NCBI GenBank assembly: GCA_022791835.1
Contig: JAAVZW010000020.1
Coordinates: 1-50,523, forward strand
Length of the DNA stretch: 50,523 bases
Reading direction: 5' to 3'
From: Clostridia bacterium
GTDB taxonomy: Bacteria > Bacillota > Clostridia > TANB77 > CAG-508
Part shown: positions 45,517 through 50,523 of the stretch, piece after piece
How positions within the stretch are numbered: the stretch's first letter is position 1
How the letters are laid out: every line of letters begins with the position of its first letter
Made by a program: the position numbers and the translations under genes
Notes under the pieces: model-generated
Databases searched by the model: none
What the model saw: only the letters and a program-made list of their open reading frames with translations
Told to the model about the DNA's origin: nothing

Positions 45517-46456
45517 TTGAATAACATAGTAGAAGTTAAAAATCTAACTAAAGAATATAAGCAAATGAAAGCAGTAGACGACTTATCTTTTGAAGTAAAA
45601 GCAGGAGAAATAATAGGCTTACTGGGACCTAATGGCAGTCGGAAAAACTACAACAATTAATTGCATATTATCACTACTAAAATTTAATAAAGGCGAAATA
45701 AAAATATTTGGAAAAAACATGACCCCAAATGCCTATGATATAAAAAGAGAAATAGGAGTGATATTCCAAGAAGTAGCAGTGTTTAATGAATTAACAGTAT
45801 ATGACAACATTGATTATTTTTGCGGATTATATATTAAAGACAAAGAAACAAGAAAGAAATATATAGAAGAAGCAGTTAAACTTGTAGGAATAGAAGATTT
45901 TAAAAAATACTATCCAAAACAGCTATCAGGAGGACTACTAAGAAGGCTAAACATAGCATGCGGAATCGCACATAAGCCAAAACTAATTTTTCTAGACGAA
46001 CCAACTGTTGCAGTTGATCCACAAAGTAGAAACAATATTTTAGATGGAATAAAAATACTAAGAGATAATGGAGCAACAATAATATACACAACTCATTACA
46101 TGGAAGAAGTAGAGATATTGTGTGATAGAATAATTATATTAGATAAAGGAAAGATTATAGCAAGTGGAACAAGTGATGACCTTAAGAAAATGGCTAATAT
46201 AGAAGAAAAAATTACTGTAGAAGTTCCAAACTTAAATATGAACTATATAGAAAAAATAAAAAAACTTGAAAATGTAGAAGCTGTATCTTATGAAAGTAGT
46301 ATATTACTTGTTATATACAAAAAAGGCAAGAATAATCTAGTAGAACTAATGGAATATCTAAAAAAAGAAGAGATAAAATATAACAAGATTTTCTCAGAAA
46401 GACCAACACTTAACGATGTATTCTTAGAGCTTACAGGGAAAGGATTAAGAGACTAA
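45517..46456 (+). CDS. ABC transporter ATP-binding protein, ABC-2/DrrA type (one recoding site)
   Basis: 312 aa. TTG start at 45517 with AAAGGAG nine bases upstream: MNNIVEVKNLTKEYKQMKAVDDLSF. The break at C45640 (AGT-C-GGA) lies within Walker A and gives GPNGSGKTT; Gly42 is the glycine before the catalytic Lys. Q-loop IFQEVAVF, signature LSGGLLRRLNIACG, Walker B LIFLDEPTVAVDP, switch YTTHYMEEVE, C-terminal DrrA domain. Its stop overlaps the next start (TAATG). First of a three-gene exporter operon. Confidence 0.94.
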
Positions 46457-47657
46457 TGTTTTTACATAACCTAAAATATTCACTAAAAACGTTACTCAAA
46501 GACAAAATGCTAGTATTTTGGACACTTGCCTTTCCAATAATACTTCGGAACACTTTTTAACATGGCATTTTCAAACATAGAAAATAGTGAAAAATTAAAA
46601 ATAATAGATGTAGCAATAGTAGATAATGCAGAAATAGAAACTAATAATGTATTTAAAGAGGCTTTTAAAGTTTTAAGTGATAAAGAAAACGAAGAAAGAC
46701 TATTTGAAACTAAGTATGTAACAGAAGAAGCAGCAAAAGAACTACTAAAAAATGATGAAATTTCAGGATATATAGTACTAAGCGAAGTAGCGCCCAAAGT
46801 AATAGTACAAGCAAATGGAATAAATGAAACCATTATTAAATTCACAGTAGAAGAAATTATGCAACAAGAAGAAATAATTAAAAATATAGCAAAACAAGAA
46901 ATAGGCAAATATGTTCAAAACACACTAACAGGAGAATTAGGTAACTATGATTCACTATATACAGAGGTGTATACAAAAGTTATAGAAAAAGCAAAAGAAG
47001 GATATTCAAATATAGAAGATATATCGAGCTCAAACCTAAGTTACACAATGATAGAATTTTATACACTTATTGCCATGACATGTCTATATGGTGGAGTACT
47101 TGGCATGACAGCTATTAATCAAAGATTAGCCAATATGAGCAATAATGGAAAAAGAGTTGCAATAAGTCCAGTAAAAAAAGGAAAACTTATACTAAGTAGT
47201 AGCTTGGCAAGTTATATAATACAGCTAGTAGGAATAATGCTATTATTTATTTATACAATATTTGTTCTAAAAGTAGATTATGGAGAAAAGCTAGAATTAA
47301 TTATACTTTTAACCTTAGTACGGATGCTTTGCAGGGTTATCATTTGGAATATGTGTAGGAACAGTATTCAAGTTTAGTGAAAATATGAAAATAGGAATAG
47401 TAATTTCAATAACAATGCTTGGGTCATTTTTCTCAGGAATGATGGGAATTACAATGAAATATATAATAGATACAAATGTACCTATTATAAATAGTATAAA
47501 TCCAGCAAGTATGATAACAGATGGATTATACTCACTATACTATTATGACACCTTAAATAGATTTTGGCTTGATGTATCAGGGCTTATAATATTTTCTGCA
47601 ATTATGGTCATCTTATCTTGGATAAGTCTAAGGAGGCAGAAATATGATAGTATTTAA
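46456..47657 (+). CDS. ABC-2 type permease, YhgE/DrrB-like (two recoding sites)
   Basis: 399 aa. Helix one near residues 20-35, a long outside domain (about 36-190), then five helices (FYTLIAMTCLYGGVLG ... SWISL). Breaks at C46546 (CTT-C-GGA, FPIILGTLFNMAF, Gly31, the family FP-ILG motif) and C47321 (GTA-C-GGA, LTLVGCFAGLSFGICVG, Gly289). Start ATG 46456 overlaps the ATPase stop; the end overlaps the next permease by 14 bases. Confidence 0.9.
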
Positions 47658-48786
47658 AACATTTTTTAAAATATTAAAGAAAAGCATTGTACCTATTATT
47701 ATGTATACAGTTATGCTAATTATTTTTGGTGCTTTTAATATGCAAACAAGTGAAAAACAAGCAAATTTTGTTGCAGATAAGCCTGACTTAGTGATAATAA
47801 ATAATGACAAAGAAGAAGGAATCACAAAAGGTCTTATAGATTATTTGAAAGAAAATTGTAATATAAAAGATATAGTAGGGCAAGAGGAACTTGATGATGC
47901 ACTTTTTTACAGAGAGCTAAATTATATTATATATATACCAGAGAATTTTAGAGAGGACTTTTTAAATGGAAAAGCTCCTAAAATAGAAATAAAAAGTACA
48001 GGAGATTATCAATCTTCACTTGCAGAAATGATACTTAAAAAATATATAAATATAGCAGACACATATAGAGGAATTTTCGAAGAAACAGATATTATAGAAA
48101 AGACAAAAGAAACATTAGCTAAAAATGCAGAGATAGAAGTTGTAACAAAATTAGACACAACTAGTTTAGAAAAATCAGCGTTTTACTATAACTTTGCAAG
48201 TTATAGTCTACTTGCAGGATGTGTATATGTTATAAGTCTTATTTTATCTAGTTTCAAAACTGAGCAGATTAATAAAAGAACAGCAATTAGTAGTATGAAC
48301 TATAAAAAGTATAATTTACAACTTTTAATTGCTAATGGAATATTTGCAGTTTTACTTTGGATATTTTATATAATACTAAGTATAATGCTATTAGGAGAGA
48401 TAATGTTCACCGCCCATGGGGCAGTTTATATAATAAACTCATTAGTATTTACATTATGTGCTTTGAGTATTGCATTTTTAATAGGAACATTGGTTAGAAA
48501 TAAAGAAGCAATAAATGGTATAGTAAACGTAGTAGCTTTAGGCTCAAGCTTTTTATGTGGTGCATTTGTGCCTATGGAGTGGTTACCAGATAGTGTACTA
48601 AGTGTAGCACATGCACTACCTACATATTGGTATATTAAGACTAATGAAGTAGTAAAAACATTAGAGACAGTAAATATAGAAACACTAAAGCCTTTATTTA
48701 TAAATATGGGAATTGTATTGGCATTTACTTTAGCATTTATAGTTATCACTAACATTGTAGCTAGTAAAAAGAGAAAAATAGCATAA
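47644..48786 (+). CDS. ABC-2 type permease, second subunit
   Basis: 380 aa, same architecture as its neighbour: one N-terminal helix, a long outside domain (about 40-180), then five helices with GSSFLCGAFVPMEWLPDSVL, the ABC-2 'P-x-x-LP' turn. Probable heterodimer partner of the 46456 permease. RBS AAGGAGG lies in the previous gene. No recoding site. Confidence 0.87.
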   Translation: MIVFKTFFKILKKSIVPIIMYTVMLIIFGAFNMQTSEKQANFVADKPDLVIINNDKEEGITKGLIDYLKENCNIKDIVGQEELDDALFYRELNYIIYIPENFREDFLNGKAPKIEIKSTGDYQSSLAEMILKKYINIADTYRGIFEETDIIEKTKETLAKNAEIEVVTKLDTTSLEKSAFYYNFASYSLLAGCVYVISLILSSFKTEQINKRTAISSMNYKKYNLQLLIANGIFAVLLWIFYIILSIMLLGEIMFTAHGAVYIINSLVFTLCALSIAFLIGTLVRNKEAINGIVNVVALGSSFLCGAFVPMEWLPDSVLSVAHALPTYWYIKTNEVVKTLETVNIETLKPLFINMGIVLAFTLAFIVITNIVASKKRKIA

Positions 48787-49021
48787 ATATTGACAGAGTA
48801 ATTGAAATACAAGATAAAAATTACATTCTAGATTTTGAAGAATTAGTAATAAAAACAAAGAACCTAAATAATATCTAAGCGAGAAATAGTAATTGCACTA
48901 AACTGCTGCCGCAGTGGTCGTTTAGATATAATGAGTCGTAACATTTGGAATAAATTTACATTTAATAAACATAAAATATGTGATATAATATATTTACAAT
49001 AAATTTTAGGAGGCAACCAGA

Positions 49022-49294
49022 ATGAAAAAATTCAATTATTTTGATTTCATGAGAGGAGAAGAAGTAACCATTCGGGAGATTTTAGAAGAAAAAGAGTCCA
49101 CCGAAGAGAATTTGACATACTTCGTACTTGCATTACATCAAACAGAGGAAAAGGTTAAGATTAGTATAGAAACCAGCAATGCAAAGTTGGTTAAACCTAA
49201 TGTTATTCTGTTTTATGCGGTTGAAGACGAAGATGCCAAAGGTTATACGTTATGGAAAAATGGCTTAGGTCCTTTTGGTATTAAGTTGTCATAG
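49022..49294 (+). CDS. Orphan small protein with an in-frame CGG codon
   Basis: 90 aa, no family recognised, no membrane segment; acidic N-terminal half (FMRGEEVTIREILEEKESTEENL), beta-rich C-terminal half (KLVKPNVILFYAVEDED...GPFGIKLS). RBS AGGAGG. The CGG at 49073-49075 region (ATT-CGG-GAG) reads as Arg in frame; skipping its C would hit a stop four codons on. The context is CGGG, unlike the 35 recoding sites. Balanced codons and own terminator, like the other orphans. Confidence 0.6.
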   Translation: MKKFNYFDFMRGEEVTIREILEEKESTEENLTYFVLALHQTEEKVKISIETSNAKLVKPNVILFYAVEDEDAKGYTLWKNGLGPFGIKLS

Positions 49295-49326
49295 GGATAT
49301 CTAGATTTAGAACCCAAATGTAAAGG

Positions 49327-49358
49327 CGAAAACCAGTTCAATGAGAGCTGGTTTTTCG
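49327..49358 (+). terminator. Rho-independent terminator
   Basis: CGAAAACCAG / CTGGTTTTTCG arms with T-rich tail after the 49022 gene. Confidence 0.8.
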
Positions 49359-49457
49359 TTTTAAAATATTGATATAGTTTGCAAAATATGAGGAAACTCT
49401 TTAAAATAGATATTATGTAGATTAAATCTACAAATATTTATGGAAAGGAGTTTTTTG

Positions 49458-50340
49458 ATGTGTAATGAAAAAATAATAAAACACATGGAAGAAGACATGA
49501 CATTTAGAGGTTTATCAGAAAGAACACAGAAATCATATATTTGGCGAGTTAGTAGATATATGGATTTCCACAAAGGAAAAGATATTGAAAAATTAACAGA
49601 AGATGATATTAGAGATTTTCTAAAATATCTAGTAGAAAAATGTAAGAACAAAAGACGAGATGTAAATACATACAACAGTGCAATACGATTTATGTATGGT
49701 ACTACTTTAAATAAAGTATTGAATTTAAAGAGAATACCACTGTTTAAGATACAAAAGAACAAACCAGAGATGTTTACAAAGGAAGAATTAAAAAGATTTT
49801 TTGAAGCTTGTGAAAATGAAAGGTTGCGGTTTAAAATATAAAGCTATGTTTATGACAGTATATGGTGGTGGACTTAGAATATCAGAACTGTGTAATTTAA
49901 GAATACAAGATATTGATAGTGAAAATATGAGAATATTAGTCCGAGAAGGAAAAGAAAGTAAGTATAGATATACTTTGCTATCACAAACAAATCTTGAAAT
50001 ATTAAGAGAATATTTTAGAGTATATAGACCAAAACACAAGGAAAATTATCTATTCATTTCTCAACAGACAAATGACAAATATACGGTATCTGGACCAGAA
50101 ATAGCATTTAGAGAAATAAGGAAAAAAGCAGGAATAAAAAGAAAAGTAACAGTGCATGGATTAAGACATAACTTTGCTACAGATTTAATAGAAAATGGAT
50201 TAGACATATTGCATTTACAAAAGTTACTGGGACACTCTGGAATAAGGTCAACGATGGAGTATTTACATCTTGCAAATGTAGAAAAAGATATTGTAAGTCC
50301 ATTAGATAGATTGTATAGGTCAGGTGATGAAAATGCCTGA
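49458..50340 (+). CDS. Tyrosine recombinase of an IS91-type element (one recoding site)
   Basis: 293 aa from ATG 49458 (AAGGAG upstream). N-terminal SAM-like domain (GLSERTQKSYIWRVSRYMDFH), catalytic domain with Arg in GGGLRISELCNLRIQD, HGLRHNFATDLIENG (H-x-x-R), LGHSGIRSTMEYLH (H and nucleophile Tyr). The frame breaks at C49827 (TTG-C-GGT), giving ENERLGLKYKAMFM with Gly124. Its stop overlaps the IS91-type transposase start. That a mobile-element gene carries the signature means the element has adapted to, or arose within, this recoding lineage. Confidence 0.9.
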
Positions 50341-50523
50341 ATTGCAGAACATATTGGAACAATATGGGAAACAATATAAAGAAAAACATAATTTACCAAT
50401 CTATGTAAAGAAAACTTTAAATGCAATAGAAAAATGTAGAACAGCAGAATTAGGAGCACATGAAGATATATGCGACCATTGTGGGCATAAGAAAATAAGT
50501 TACAATTCTTGTAGAAATAGACA
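50327..50523 (+). CDS. IS91-type transposase, 5' part
   Basis: Starts MKMPELQNILEQYGKQYKEKH and shows the N-terminal zinc-binding motif AELGAHEDICDHCGHKKISYNSCRNR, the hallmark of IS91 transposases (followed in the family by HCPKC). Overlaps the integrase stop by 14 bases; cut by the window end. Rolling-circle HUH transposase expected. Confidence 0.82.
   Translation, partial: MKMPELQNILEQYGKQYKEKHNLPIYVKKTLNAIEKCRTAELGAHEDICDHCGHKKISYNSCRNR

Overview
The window comes from a very AT-rich (roughly 30% GC by eye) low-GC Bacillota genome, most likely an uncultured gut member of the Clostridia. Pointers are AGA/AGG as the main Arg codons, strong AGGAGG ribosome sites, TTGACA-17-TATAAT promoters, a SufCBDSU iron-sulfur operon, flavodiiron protein FprA, and two secreted proteins ending in type I dockerins (the cellulosome or amylosome plug of fibre-degrading Clostridia). 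There are no rRNA or tRNA genes.

The dominant feature is a recoding signal that runs through the whole window. About 23 otherwise intact, conserved genes are broken by a +1 frameshift, several of them two to five times. All 35 breaks have the same form: the zero-frame codon is CGG followed by A, T or C, and the downstream frame resumes if the C is skipped, so that CGGN yields one glycine. That glycine is the family-conserved one wherever I can judge (Walker A, ABC signature, SufC EIPG, MnmA GGG, FprA). Read this way every gene has its normal length with no other lesion (SufB 466 aa, SufS 406 aa, Dtd 145 aa, FprA 389 aa). CGG followed by A, T or C is never read as arginine in any gene I could check; the only two in-frame CGG codons are CGGG, in two composition-odd orphan genes. 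I infer that CGG is unassigned (or a quadruplet CGGN = Gly) in this organism and that +1 frameshifting at CGG is constitutive. The nearest precedent I know is AGG-Y = Gly in Perkinsus mitochondrial cox1.

Layout. 1-160: edge of a probable IS. 256-4150: fused ABC ATPase/permease, CmpB-like membrane protein, Dtd. 4282-6447: an orphan gene, HD hydrolase, FprA. 6466-7980: LiaF-like and DUF4097 envelope-stress proteins. 8211-14082: ABC exporter (ATPase plus FtsX permease), an inserted ParE-type toxin-antitoxin pair, and an OmpR/HK two-component system. 14085-19651: large hairpin, orphan, Xre regulator, two dockerin proteins, a duplicated ParE-type TA locus, another orphan. 19749-26639: DtxR-like regulator, sufC, a small antisense-strand membrane protein, sufB, sufD, sufS, sufU, mnmA. 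26865-30348: GT51 transglycosylase, a DUF6273-like orphan, single-domain biotin ligase, a deletion-fused remnant, a free-standing structured RNA, and a minus-strand nuclease-like gene. 30512-33902: response regulator, ABC ATPase, permease, histidine kinase.

34437-42413 is a 7.97-kb island inserted by a serine recombinase into a ZIP metal transporter gene; rejoining the halves restores a 254-aa ZIP protein in frame. Its cargo is a type III toxin-antitoxin (ToxN/AbiQ toxin with a single ToxI-like repeat), small membrane proteins, DgkA and a 1023-aa protein of G-[YF]-[DN]-x-x repeats. The island contains no CGG recoding site. 42926-48786: ABC-F protein, a Big_8-like lipoprotein-like protein, and an ABC-2 exporter of three genes. 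49022-end: an orphan and an IS91-type element (tyrosine integrase plus transposase) running off the window.
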